From the NCBI GenBank assembly GCA_029260965.1, contig JAJDCG010000001.1, positions 248,001 through 312,000 of the forward strand: 64,000 nucleotides of DNA, read 5' to 3'. The position numbers and the translations under genes were made by a program. Under the pieces are notes generated by a model, which was given only the letters and a program-made list of their open reading frames with translations, did no database searches and was not told the origin of the DNA. The DNA comes from Candidatus Levyibacteriota bacterium. Its GTDB lineage: Bacteria > Patescibacteria > Microgenomatia > Levybacterales > UBA12049. Shown in pieces: positions 45,601 to 53,344 of the stretch (position 1 is the first letter of the stretch; each line of letters begins with the position of its first letter).

Positions 45601-46473
45601 GTAGGAGTCGTTGCAGCTCAGAGTATTGGTGAGCCTGGAACCCAGCTTACTATGCGTGTTAAGCATTTTGGTGGTGTTATCATGTCTGATGTGACCCAGG
45701 GCCTTCCACGTGTTGAGGAACTTTTTGAGATGAGAACACCCAAAAATCTAGCTCCTGTGTCTGAGATAACAGGTAAGGTCAAGGTTGACATTAATAATGA
45801 TGGTCACATGGTTCAGATCAAAAATACAAAGATCAAGCCGATTGAGACTCAGGAGTACTTTGTACCGCTTTCAGCAGAGTTGTCAATCAAGGATGGCGAT
45901 GAGATAACTGCTGGAACACCTCTAGCAGAGGGAGATTTGGATCCAAAAGAGGTTCTAAAAATCGGTGGACTGATGATGGTTCAGCGCTATTTGATTACAC
46001 AAGTTCAGAAAGTATATGAATCACAGGGAATTGGTATCAATGACAAACATTTTGAAGTTATTGTTCGTAAAATGTCAGACAAGGTAATAGTTGAGTCTGT
46101 TGGTGATACGCCTCTTATCCCAGGTGATTTTATTACCAAGACTAAATTTGAGGAAATGAATGCAGAGGTGTTATCAGAGGGTGGAGAGCCAGCAACAGGT
46201 AGGCAGGTGGTGCTGGGTATTACCAAAGCATCGTTATTCTCAGATTCATGGTTATCAGCTGCATCATTCCAAGAGACAACAAAGGTGCTTACTGAGGCAG
46301 CGCTTGAGGGCAGGGTTGATAATTTACTTGGCTTAAAGGAAAATGTCATCATAGGACGTCTTATTCCAGTTGCAGGTATGGATGGGGAGATGGAGGATCC
46401 CTCGAAAGAGGCAGATGATATATCTTCTGTAAAGGAAGAAAAGTCTGCTGAAGATGTAGTAGTTGTAAACTAG
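42658..46473 (+). CDS. rpoC: DNA-directed RNA polymerase subunit beta'
   Basis: A 1271-residue beta' subunit. The N-terminal zinc ribbon (CYCGKYKRIRYRGIICDKC) is intact, the catalytic NADFDGDQM loop is near residues 548-556, and the second zinc site (CGTTEGVS, CKLSYGICAACYG) is near 880-965. A Lys/Glu-rich coiled insertion (about 140-245) replaces the usual short linker after the zinc ribbon. It ends in an acidic tail. Transcribed with rpoB and followed by rpsL after 12 bases. Confidence 0.98.
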   Translation: MDKKNRNLLKDLNIADFKALKLLVAQNEDILNWSYGEVTKPETINYRTLRPEKDGLFDERIFGPTKDWECYCGKYKRIRYRGIICDKCGVEVTLSRVRRERLGHITLACPVAHVWFFKGASSPLALLLDVPQKSLEAIIYYASYFVTKIDEEKKKSALSEFEDTIEKRKEALKENTKLEEDRISAEAEGKKKEIKDKKSSKEQKELIEQEVELAKRQQITHLSESLEGELKKIDEISDMVAKLLKGLRVGSVLSEDEYFKLLEYDIPEFYTIKTGSEALSEVVKGLDLSSLIATLRTDSEKASGQRYLKIIKRLRLIESMRKAGINPSAMVTAVLPVIPPDLRPMVQLSGGRFATSDLNDLYRRVINRNNRLKHLLLLGAPEIILRNEKRMLQESVDALIDSSQRSSQTVASPLRSLSDMLRGKQGRFRQNLLGKRVDYSGRSVIVVGPELKLTQCGLPKEMALEMFKPFILREVITRGFATNIKSAKRYIEKRPPEVFDILEEITKNHPVLLNRAPTLHKLGMQAFYPVLIEGSAIQLHPCVCSGYNADFDGDQMAVHIPLSQKAQEEAIRLMMPDHNLLKPASGDPITLPNKEMALGMYYITTIDEDLRREKEAARSFESSNAALLAYDLGKIRLKEPVNLRIKTSDGLTKTIETNIGRIMLNELLPEGLRYINDNINASAIKKLITRAMKQYLSEEVAALIDKIKSLGFYGATISGVSVSVFDNEIVPEKTQLVAEAEKKAAKIDEEYQEGLITLAEKKRLINDVWIKVTDELSSITWKNLKPSNSIKISIDSGGSRAGVEQLKQLSGIRGLIVDPSGKIVELPIKSNFREGLSIFEYVASARGSRKGLTDGALKTANAGYLTRRLVDVAHEVIIREEDCGTTEGVSMKTTEKTRTSTLGERALGRVLAANVISKTTKKIILKVGEEVTEETSSLIDEHQAEEVVVRSPLACKLSYGICAACYGWDLSTKERINLGVPVGVVAAQSIGEPGTQLTMRVKHFGGVIMSDVTQGLPRVEELFEMRTPKNLAPVSEITGKVKVDINNDGHMVQIKNTKIKPIETQEYFVPLSAELSIKDGDEITAGTPLAEGDLDPKEVLKIGGLMMVQRYLITQVQKVYESQGIGINDKHFEVIVRKMSDKVIVESVGDTPLIPGDFITKTKFEEMNAEVLSEGGEPATGRQVVLGITKASLFSDSWLSAASFQETTKVLTEAALEGRVDNLLGLKENVIIGRLIPVAGMDGEMEDPSKEADDISSVKEEKSAEDVVVVN

Positions 46474-46485
46474 AGATCCAAACTT

Positions 46486-46965
46486 ATGCCAACATTATCA
46501 CAATTATCAAAAAGAGGAAGAGAAAAAAGAGTTAAAAAGACCAAGTCTACTGCGCTTAAATCAGTCTATAACTCAAAAATGAGAAAATATAAAGAGTATG
46601 ATTCCCCTCAAAAAAGAGGTGTTGTTACGCTCGTTAAAACAATGACTCCCAAAAAGCCTAACTCGGCACTGCGAAAAGTAGCCCGTGTAAAGCTCTCAAA
46701 TAAAACCGAAATTACTGCATATATTCAGGGCGTTGGACATACGCTTTCTGAGCATGGAATTGTGCTCGTTCGTGGCGGTCGTGTCCGAGATCTTCCAGGC
46801 GTAAAATATCATTTGGTTAGAGGCAAATTTGACCTTCTAGGTGTTGATGGTCGTAAAACCTCCAGAAGTATATATGGCACCAAATTACAAAAGGGTGGTA
46901 GCAAGGCATCTGTGGGAGCTACTGCAGCGCCTGCGGCAGAACCAGCGACACCAGCAGTAGAGTAA
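46486..46965 (+). CDS. rpsL: 30S ribosomal protein S12
   Basis: A 159-residue S12. It has the 13-residue insert before PQKRG found in Gram-positive-type S12, the conserved TPKKPNSALRK loop (residues 54-64) and GGRVRDLPG (98-106). The position equal to E. coli Lys88 (within GRVKDLPG) is Arg101 here. The last 25 residues are an Ala/Pro-rich tail not present in the usual 124-140-residue protein. S12 lines the decoding centre. Encoded with rpsG after rpoBC; fusA and tuf do not follow. Confidence 0.96.
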   Translation: MPTLSQLSKRGREKRVKKTKSTALKSVYNSKMRKYKEYDSPQKRGVVTLVKTMTPKKPNSALRKVARVKLSNKTEITAYIQGVGHTLSEHGIVLVRGGRVRDLPGVKYHLVRGKFDLLGVDGRKTSRSIYGTKLQKGGSKASVGATAAPAAEPATPAVE

Positions 46966-46970
46966 GCATT

Positions 46971-47444
46971 ATGAGACATAAAAAAGTACAAAAACGAGTT
47001 ATAGAGCCAGACATTATGTATGGGAATCCACTTGTTGCAAAACTGATTAACTATATAATGATAGATGGTAAAAAAACCGTTGCACAGAAGCAGGTTTATT
47101 CTGCATTTGATATCCTTTCAGAAAAGGGTGAAAAGCCTGTTGAGTTGTTTGAGAAAGCAATGCAGACAGTTGGACCCAAGATTGAGGTCAAGGCACGACG
47201 TGTGGGTGGTGCTAATTATCAGGTGCCTGTTGAGGTCAAGGCGGATCGTCGTGTAGCCCTAGCCCTTCGTTGGATATTAGAGGCAGCAGGCAAGAGATCA
47301 AATAAAGAATATCATACCTTTGCGGAGAAATTGGCAGCAGAGCTGATAGATGCTTCCAAAAATGAGGGTGAAGCAGTAAGAAAGCGTGAGCTGATGCTCA
47401 AACAAGCAGAGGCAAATAGAGCCTTCTCCTCCTTCCGCTGGTAA
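46971..47444 (+). CDS. rpsG: 30S ribosomal protein S7
   Basis: A 157-residue S7 of normal length with the conserved start region (DIMYGNPLVAKLINYIM), VGGANYQVPVEVKADRR in the rRNA-binding loop and SFRW at the end. It nucleates assembly of the 30S head and contacts mRNA at the E site. Five bases after rpsL. Transcription ends against the convergent asparaginase-like gene 12 bases downstream. Confidence 0.97.
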   Translation: MRHKKVQKRVIEPDIMYGNPLVAKLINYIMIDGKKTVAQKQVYSAFDILSEKGEKPVELFEKAMQTVGPKIEVKARRVGGANYQVPVEVKADRRVALALRWILEAAGKRSNKEYHTFAEKLAAELIDASKNEGEAVRKRELMLKQAEANRAFSSFRW

Positions 47445-47455
47445 ATACTTGGGGG

Positions 47456-47962
47456 TTATTCAAACCTAAAAAGTTCAGGATTTTTTTGGACCTCATCTGA
47501 TTTGAATATGCCTCCATTCATACTTATATAGACTCCTGGATCTATGGTTTGAAAAGATGCGATTGCAAAGCCTAGATTAAATCCCGCATCTGATGCAGAA
47601 AAACCTGTTATTGGGATCATTGATCCAGTGAGAATTATTTTTTTATTTTGAAATGATTTTTGTTCTAAAAAGTGGGCTGTTTCGACCATGGTAAAGGTGC
47701 CATGAGTAATGACAATATGCTCGTGTGGAGTTTCAGCAATAACTTTTGTCAATTTTTCTCGGTCATCATTTGTAATATCTCTGCTATCTTTTCTAGCTAC
47801 CTTTTCGGTGCTGAAGTTAAAATGTGGTTTTATTATATTTTCGAGGTAACTGTCAATCGTTGTATCGAGCTTTAATAGATTATTGTTTATCTCTTCATAA
47901 GCAGGATCTATAAATTCGATCGTCCCCCCCATCTTAATTATGTGAACATGTATTTTCTGCAT
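47456..47962 (-). CDS. Asparaginase-like protein, N-terminal domain only
   Basis: A 168-residue protein matching only the N-terminal catalytic domain of type I/II asparaginase. The first nucleophile motif is MGGTIE (near residue 11, Thr14) and the second is THGTFTMVETA (near 86, where TDTM is more usual). The C-terminal domain of the normal 330-residue enzyme is absent and no remnant is visible next to it. Asparaginases deamidate Asn or Gln; whether this short form is active is open. It converges with rpsG. Confidence 0.78.
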   Translation of the reverse strand: MQKIHVHIIKMGGTIEFIDPAYEEINNNLLKLDTTIDSYLENIIKPHFNFSTEKVARKDSRDITNDDREKLTKVIAETPHEHIVITHGTFTMVETAHFLEQKSFQNKKIILTGSMIPITGFSASDAGFNLGFAIASFQTIDPGVYISMNGGIFKSDEVQKNPELFRFE

Positions 47963-47981
47963 TTGGATAATTATATCATGT

Positions 47982-47987
47982 TATAAT
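47982..47987 (+). promoter_or_regulatory. -10 box of the alpha/beta hydrolase gene
   Basis: TATAAT six bases before the ATG at 47994, placing the predicted mRNA start at the start codon (leaderless). No clear -35 box was seen. Confidence 0.5.
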
Positions 47988-47993
47988 TCAGAT

Positions 47994-48704
47994 ATGGAAG
48001 AGGATGTGGATATTAGGACACCTGACAAAAAGATAATTTATGGAACCCTGAGGGGACGTTTGAAAGAAAGTTTGATCATTTTTGTCCATGGCTTGATAAG
48101 CACCAAGGAAGAGCATCAGTTCTACAATGGCGCTAGATTTTTTGAAAAAAATGGGCTTTCATCCTACAGATTCAATTTATACGATTGGCGTGAAAGTGCG
48201 AGAAGTCTTGAGGAATGCACACTCTCTCTTCACGCCAAAGATCTTGATACAGTCATCAGTCACTTCAGGGGAAAAGGTGTCAAAAATTTTTATCTAGTCG
48301 GACACAGTGCGGGAGGATTGGTCGTTCTTCTTTCAAAAGAAAGAGTAGGCAAAGCCGTTCTGTGGGACTGTACTTTTGATCCGGGAGATATTACTGATGA
48401 TGCGGTCTATGTCAAAGAGTTGGGAATGTACTATTTTCAATATGCCTATGGCACCACAATTGGTAAGAAGATGTATGAGGAAAATAAAAATATTAATGCA
48501 ATTGATCTTGTCAAAAACGTAGACTTTCCTATTAAATTTATTAATGCAGGCGCGGGAGTGTTAGTTGAAGGAGGAAAAAAGATGTATGAGGTTGCAGACG
48601 AGCCTAAAGAGCGTGTTGTAATTGAAGGTGCAGATCATAGTTTTGATAAAAATGGTGTAGAAGAGAAGCTCTTTGAAGAAACACTTAGGTGGTTTAGATC
48701 TTAA
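47994..48704 (+). CDS. Alpha/beta hydrolase
   Basis: A 236-residue serine hydrolase of the alpha/beta fold. Oxyanion strand FVHGLISTKE (near residue 30), nucleophile elbow GHSAGG (near 102-107) and a late His in EGADHSF (near 214) form the likely triad. No signal peptide or membrane segment, so cytoplasmic; esterase or peptidase activity is likely but the substrate is unknown. The Nudix gene follows after 5 bases. Confidence 0.82.
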   Translation: MEEDVDIRTPDKKIIYGTLRGRLKESLIIFVHGLISTKEEHQFYNGARFFEKNGLSSYRFNLYDWRESARSLEECTLSLHAKDLDTVISHFRGKGVKNFYLVGHSAGGLVVLLSKERVGKAVLWDCTFDPGDITDDAVYVKELGMYYFQYAYGTTIGKKMYEENKNINAIDLVKNVDFPIKFINAGAGVLVEGGKKMYEVADEPKERVVIEGADHSFDKNGVEEKLFEETLRWFRS

Positions 48705-48709
48705 TTGAA

Positions 48710-49135
48710 ATGGCAAAAGATCAGTTGTTTTATATTGGACAGAAAGCCCTAATAAAGAAAGATGATGAGATTTTGGTTTTGAACGATCCTGAGTTTGGTT
48801 TAGACTTACCTGGTGGTAAAATTCAGGAAGGAGAGGTAAATTTTGAAAAATCACTTAAGCGTGAAGTTAAAGAAGAAACAGGAATTGAGATTGAGGTAGG
48901 TGATCTATTTTTTAAGGCTTTTTTTGAATTTCCGAAGAAGTCAAAGCACAGACATAGAGGAAAAAAGATTTTTGTTGTCTTTTATAACGCCCTATATGTA
49001 TCGGGATCAATAATGTTAAGCGAGGAACATGATGGTTATAAATGGATTAATAAAAATACTTATAAAAAACTTAAATACTCAGAGTTAACTTCAATTAACA
49101 TTAAAGCTCTGAGAAAATATTTTGAAAATTTGTAA
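48710..49135 (+). CDS. Nudix hydrolase
   Basis: A 141-residue Nudix protein. The Nudix box spans residues about 35-57: GGKIQEGE at its start and REVKEETGIEI at its end, with all catalytic Glu residues present. These enzymes cleave nucleoside diphosphates linked to another moiety (house-cleaning). It may be co-transcribed with the hydrolase upstream. Substrate not predictable. Confidence 0.88.
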   Translation: MAKDQLFYIGQKALIKKDDEILVLNDPEFGLDLPGGKIQEGEVNFEKSLKREVKEETGIEIEVGDLFFKAFFEFPKKSKHRHRGKKIFVVFYNALYVSGSIMLSEEHDGYKWINKNTYKKLKYSELTSINIKALRKYFENL

Positions 49136-49140
49136 AATTT

Positions 49141-49812
49141 TTACTCCACTGTTATCCCCAGGATTTTATCGCCGATTTTTATGCTGTTTACGATCTCCAT
49201 TCCCTGTGTTACCATTCCAAAATTTGTATATTGACTATCCAGCCAGTCAGCCTCAGATTTTGTGATAAAGAATTGAGAATCATTTGAGATCCTGGCACCT
49301 TGTCCTACCTGCATTTGTCCTGAAGCAGCCATTCCCAATGCGCCAACAAGAAAAGGTTTGGCATTTAGTTCAGTTTGTATCGCGCCACCTCCTGTTCCGT
49401 TACCTCTGGGATCACCGCCCTGGACGACCCAATCCTCAACTCGATGAAAGGTGAGGTTTTTATAGTAACCACTTTTGGCTTTATTGATAAAATTTTCGAC
49501 TGTTTTTTGTGCCTCCTTGCCAAAAAGTATTACTTTTATATTTCCCTTGCTTGTTTTGATTGTTGCAGACACAGACGCGTTGATAGGCCCTTGCACTTGG
49601 GATGTTTGCTGTTGGGTTTGTTCTTGTTGAGCCTCTTGGTTTTGTACTTCACCAGGATTTGATAGGAATTGGAGTTCATCACCAGGGGGTAGAGACGGCT
49701 GATTACTTTTTTGATTTTCACTGGGTGTCGGAGTGCCACCCTGTGAGAGGAATACAATTCCTCCAAATATCGAAGTGATTGCCAAAAAGACCAAAACGTG
49801 AAATTTATTCAT
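49141..49812 (-). CDS. Cyclophilin-type peptidyl-prolyl isomerase, membrane-anchored
   Basis: A 223-residue protein with an N-terminal signal/anchor helix (about 4-23), a Gln/Pro-rich exported linker (about 25-78) and a cyclophilin domain (about 80-223). Key segments: FHRVEDWVVQGGDP (catalytic Arg-Val and Gln-Gly-Gly-Asp), NDSQFFIT and NFGMVTQGM. It should catalyse prolyl isomerisation of exported proteins outside the membrane. Single gene, convergent with the Nudix gene 5 bases away. Confidence 0.9.
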   Translation of the reverse strand: MNKFHVLVFLAITSIFGGIVFLSQGGTPTPSENQKSNQPSLPPGDELQFLSNPGEVQNQEAQQEQTQQQTSQVQGPINASVSATIKTSKGNIKVILFGKEAQKTVENFINKAKSGYYKNLTFHRVEDWVVQGGDPRGNGTGGGAIQTELNAKPFLVGALGMAASGQMQVGQGARISNDSQFFITKSEADWLDSQYTNFGMVTQGMEIVNSIKIGDKILGITVE

Positions 49813-49832
49813 ATGTGATATTTTATCATATA

Positions 49833-50684
49833 CTACTTTTTGCTTAAAGTGTTTATTATTTCCAGAACTAGAGGGTGATTTCCTGCTAGATTACCACTTT
49901 GATTTATGTAAACTCCATATTCACGATTGAATTTTACTGGAAGCTGTTGGATCTTTAGTATTTTTTGTTTAATTTCAGCACGAACAAAATTTTCAGGAAG
50001 AAGTGCCACTCCACATCCGAGAATTGCGAGCTCTTTCATAAATGATGGACTGGTTGATTCTGCAAAGACCAACGGATCAATGCCTTTTTTGGTAAAGATA
50101 GTATCAGTTTGTTGTCTAGTTCTTGAGCTTTGATTGTAAAGTATAAATGGGATTTCCTTTAGTCTTTTTTTAAAAACTATAGAAGAAACAGGGGTAAGTG
50201 TTTCCGAAAAGGCTTTTATAAGTGAGATGTTTTTATCAAAATTTTCTTTTTGATCGTTCACACATACAGCAATATCAATAGTTCCAAGTTTGAGTTGCTC
50301 AAATAATTTTCCAGAGTTATCAATTATCAATTCAAAATCATAATTTGAATTGTTAATGTTTTTTTTGAAGTAATTTCCAAGCCTTAGAGCAGCATTATCA
50401 AACATGCCAATTGTATAAGTAGGTTTTAGAGTTTTTCTGACTTTAGGGTTTTTGGCATTTTTCCAGAGTGTAAGTATTTTTTCAGAAAGAAGCAAAACAG
50501 ATGCCCCATCAGGGGTAAGCTGTAGTGATCGTCCTTGATGCACGAAAAGCTTTGTGTTGAGCACTTTTTCAAGTCTTGAAATTGATTGCGTGAGTGCTGA
50601 TTGAGTTATAAAAACCTCTTTTGCTGTCTTGGTCAGGTTACCATTTTTGGCAACAAGTGTAAATCTGCGTAATTCTTCAATCAT
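49833..50684 (-). CDS. LysR-family transcription regulator
   Basis: About 283 residues from the ATG at 50684 (MIEELRRFTLVAKNGNLTKTA), the normal LysR start; the frame is open 30 codons further upstream without support. The N-terminal winged helix has TQSALTQSISRLEK, and the rest is a periplasmic-binding-protein-like effector domain (about 90-280). LysR regulators often control a divergent neighbour, which here would be the inositol-phosphate synthase gene; an inverted repeat lies between them at 50781-50822. LysR proteins are uncommon in CPR genomes, so this may be acquired. Confidence 0.85.
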   Translation of the reverse strand: MIEELRRFTLVAKNGNLTKTAKEVFITQSALTQSISRLEKVLNTKLFVHQGRSLQLTPDGASVLLLSEKILTLWKNAKNPKVRKTLKPTYTIGMFDNAALRLGNYFKKNINNSNYDFELIIDNSGKLFEQLKLGTIDIAVCVNDQKENFDKNISLIKAFSETLTPVSSIVFKKRLKEIPFILYNQSSRTRQQTDTIFTKKGIDPLVFAESTSPSFMKELAILGCGVALLPENFVRAEIKQKILKIQQLPVKFNREYGVYINQSGNLAGNHPLVLEIINTLSKK

Positions 50685-50780
50685 AAGTATTACTAATATA
50701 CCATAAAATCTATTAATTTTACAAATACTTTTACCTGTGCTAAATTTATATTTGTTGCCCATACCACTCTGCACTGCGTA

Positions 50781-50822
50781 CCGCCAGTCAGATGGTACGA
50801 AAGTACATAGTCTTACTGGCGG
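50781..50822. promoter_or_regulatory. Inverted repeat between lysR-type and ino1 genes
   Basis: CCGCCAGT at 50781-50788 pairs perfectly with ACTGGCGG at 50815-50822, and an inner GTAC-GAAA-GTAC hairpin lies at 50795-50806. It is GC-rich against AT-rich surroundings and sits in the divergent 167-base gap, 30 bases before the ino1 ATG. It may be a regulator binding site, a stem-loop in the ino1 leader, or a small repeat element. Confidence 0.55.
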
Positions 50823-50851
50823 GCGCGGTGGCAGATGTCACTCATTAGCTT

Positions 50852-52075
50852 ATGAAGAAAAGAAAGATAAAAATTGCGATCGTTGGAGTTGGTAATTGTG
50901 CCTCGTCCCTAGTTCAGGGAATCTACTACTATAGAAATGCCAAAGAAAGTGAATTCATTCCTGGGGTGATGCACGTTAATTTTGGGGGATATCAAATCAG
51001 CGATTTGGAGGTGGTTGCTGCTTTTGATGTAAATAAAAACAAGGTTGGTCGTGATGTGGCTCAGGCAATATATGCAGAGCCCAATAATACAGCAGTTTTT
51101 GCAAAGGTTCCCAAAATGGGCGTGAAGGTGATGATGGGTCCACGCCTTGATGGAGTCAATTACACAACAGAGCCTTTGGTACCTGTTGCCAAGGAAAAAC
51201 CTGTTGACGTCGTGAAAGTTCTCAAAGAATCAGGTGCTGATGCTGTCATTAATTATCTTCCTGTTGGCTCTCAGGAGGCAACAGAGTTTTACGCACAAGC
51301 AGCAATTGATGCAGGGTGCGGATTTGTAAATTGTATTCCTGTGTTTATCGCATCAGACAAAAAATGGGCAGCCAAATTCAAGAAAGCAGGTCTTCCTGTA
51401 ATCGGAGATGATATAAAGGCACAGGTTGGATCAACCATAATTCATCGTACTCTTACCACTATGTTTATTGATCGCGGTATGAAGATTGAGCGAACATATC
51501 AACTCAATAATGGTGGTAACACAGATTTTTTAAACCTCATTGATCGTACACGGGGTAAGTGGAAAAAGATCAGCAAAACAGAGGCAGTAACAAGTCTCAT
51601 TGATCAGAGAGGGCAAAATATAGAGCCTGATAATGTGCACATAGGCCCATCTGACTATGTGCCATGGCTCAAAGACAACAAGCTAGGATTTATAAGAATT
51701 GAGAGTAAGCACTTTGGTGATGTGCCGATGAATGTTGAAATAAGACTTTCTGTCGAGGATTCTCCCAATTCAGCAGGTGTAGCTATTGACTCAATCCGTT
51801 GTCTCAAGTTGGCACTAGACAATGGGCTGAGTGGTGCTATTATCGAACCTGCTGCTTATTTCAAGAAACATCCACCTGTACAGATCGAGGATAGGAGGGC
51901 TCGCGAGCTGGTAGAAAAATTTATCAAAAAGTATGGATATAAGAAAGTTGCAAAGTTCAAGAAGAAGAATGGATTAGGCTTGAAAAAAATAGTTAAGAAT
52001 GGGTTTCCTAACGAGAAGAAACGAAACGGGAACGGATTTAGTAGGCCATTCCTTCAGCTACGAGTAGATAAGTAA
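50852..52075 (+). CDS. ino1: Inositol-3-phosphate synthase
   Basis: A 407-residue NAD-dependent synthase that turns glucose-6-phosphate into 1L-myo-inositol-3-phosphate. The N-terminal Rossmann motif is IVGVGNCASSLVQG (residues 9-22). VINYLPVGSQEA, GDDIKAQVGSTI and TYQLNNGGNTDF are hallmark segments of the actinobacterial/archaeal form; lysines of the active site lie in the last two regions. A basic C-terminal tail follows. The neighbouring CDP-alcohol phosphotransferase suggests the product goes into phosphatidylinositol-phosphate-type lipids. Confidence 0.93.
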   Translation: MKKRKIKIAIVGVGNCASSLVQGIYYYRNAKESEFIPGVMHVNFGGYQISDLEVVAAFDVNKNKVGRDVAQAIYAEPNNTAVFAKVPKMGVKVMMGPRLDGVNYTTEPLVPVAKEKPVDVVKVLKESGADAVINYLPVGSQEATEFYAQAAIDAGCGFVNCIPVFIASDKKWAAKFKKAGLPVIGDDIKAQVGSTIIHRTLTTMFIDRGMKIERTYQLNNGGNTDFLNLIDRTRGKWKKISKTEAVTSLIDQRGQNIEPDNVHIGPSDYVPWLKDNKLGFIRIESKHFGDVPMNVEIRLSVEDSPNSAGVAIDSIRCLKLALDNGLSGAIIEPAAYFKKHPPVQIEDRRARELVEKFIKKYGYKKVAKFKKKNGLGLKKIVKNGFPNEKKRNGNGFSRPFLQLRVDK

Positions 52076-52088
52076 GAAAACTTCTTTA

Positions 52089-52685
52089 TTAGAGTGTCTT
52101 GTATGCGTATCTGAAGCGCTGGTAAACTGTGTAAAGAGAAAGAGCGCCAAGAACTAAAAATATTAATTCTGCAAGATTAAATCCTGATAAGGAGATGTTC
52201 TGAAAAATCGCGTAAAATATCAGTGCGATAATTGTTAACAGATACCTTTCTGTTCTCTCTATTAGTCCTATTCCGTTTGCAAAGTTAGCACGTTTTTCAC
52301 TTCTTACACCACCCTGGGCTCTGATGTAGCTTATGAGAAATGAAAAAAGAAGTACAGGTGCTGTAATTTCCCAGCGTACAATTCCAGCAAAGGAAAAGGC
52401 GGTGATTGTTAAGAAGTCTCCAATTCTGTCCATTGTTGAATCTAGAAACCCACCAAAGGATGTAACTTTATTTTGTTTGCGAGAGACCATGCCGTCAAGT
52501 AAATCCAGTAGACTACCTATAAAAGCAATAGTTGCAAGAAAATACATCCCATTCACAACAAAGACAAAAAAGAGTAGAGGTGGTATACTTCCAATTAAGG
52601 TAAGGACATTGGGATTAACGCCTGATAATGCACTTGCCAGGGGTTCAAAATATTTTTCAATTTGTGGTTTTACAATACTAAGCAT
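52089..52685 (-). CDS. CDP-alcohol phosphatidyltransferase
   Basis: A 198-residue integral membrane enzyme with about six helices. The signature is intact in its acidic residues: D61, D64, G65, R69, G78/79, D82, D86 (DLLDGMVSR then GGFLDSTMDRIGD); the usual Ala before Arg is Ser. It joins a CDP-linked lipid to an alcohol phosphate with release of CMP. Next to inositol-phosphate synthase, the likeliest acceptor is inositol phosphate, giving phosphatidylinositol-phosphate or an archaetidyl analogue. Convergent with ino1 and divergent from the PHP gene 2 bases away. Confidence 0.87.
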   Translation of the reverse strand: MLSIVKPQIEKYFEPLASALSGVNPNVLTLIGSIPPLLFFVFVVNGMYFLATIAFIGSLLDLLDGMVSRKQNKVTSFGGFLDSTMDRIGDFLTITAFSFAGIVRWEITAPVLLFSFLISYIRAQGGVRSEKRANFANGIGLIERTERYLLTIIALIFYAIFQNISLSGFNLAELIFLVLGALSLYTVYQRFRYAYKTL

Positions 52686-52687
52686 TT

Positions 52688-53344
52688 ATGAAAAAAAAGT
52701 ACAAAGTTGATCTTCATACACATTCAATTATATCACATGATGGCGGTATTTCCAGGAGGCAGTATAAAGAAATTTTAAACACAGGAATTCTTGATTATGT
52801 AGCTATTACTGATCATAATGATGTGAGCTTTGCGAGGCAAATGCAAAAGGAAATAGGAGAAAGGATAATTATAGGAGAGGAGATAAAGACAAAAAGTGGG
52901 GAGGTAGTAGGTTTGTTTTTGAAAAAAACCATTGCTTCGGGAATGGTTCTGGAAGATACAATTTTTGAAATTAAAAAGCAGGGTGGTCTTGTTTATGTGC
53001 CACATCCTTTTGAGACAGTAAGATCAGGAATTAAGAAAAAAGATTTGACAAGGATAGCAGAATACGTTGACATAATCGAAGTTTTTAACGCACGTGGCTT
53101 TTTGCGTGGTAAGCCAGATGCTGCATATTCCTTTGCCTGGGAAAAGAAAATTTCTATGGCAGCATCATCCGATGCTCATTGTAAATGGGGAATAGGAAAT
53201 GCATATAGCAGTATTGAAAGTAAGCCCACGAAAAAAACACTATCATCAAGTCTTAGACAGGCTGAGTTAACAAGAGGTTACGCGAGTTGGTATTCAGCGT
53301 TTTGTCCATCGATTAATAAATTTAAAAACAAAATTTTTATATGA
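52688..53344 (+). CDS. PHP-domain metal-dependent phosphoesterase
   Basis: A 218-residue PHP protein. Metal ligands visible: DLHTHSIISHDG (residues 5-16), ITDHND (near 40), PHPFET (near 99) and SSDAHCKWGIG (near 157). PHP proteins hydrolyse phosphate esters such as nucleoside 3',5'-bisphosphates or histidinol phosphate; this short version resembles the stand-alone YciV/RNase AM-like group. Its stop overlaps the lipid-kinase start by 4 bases (ATGA), so the two are coupled. Confidence 0.85.
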   Translation: MKKKYKVDLHTHSIISHDGGISRRQYKEILNTGILDYVAITDHNDVSFARQMQKEIGERIIIGEEIKTKSGEVVGLFLKKTIASGMVLEDTIFEIKKQGGLVYVPHPFETVRSGIKKKDLTRIAEYVDIIEVFNARGFLRGKPDAAYSFAWEKKISMAASSDAHCKWGIGNAYSSIESKPTKKTLSSSLRQAELTRGYASWYSAFCPSINKFKNKIFI

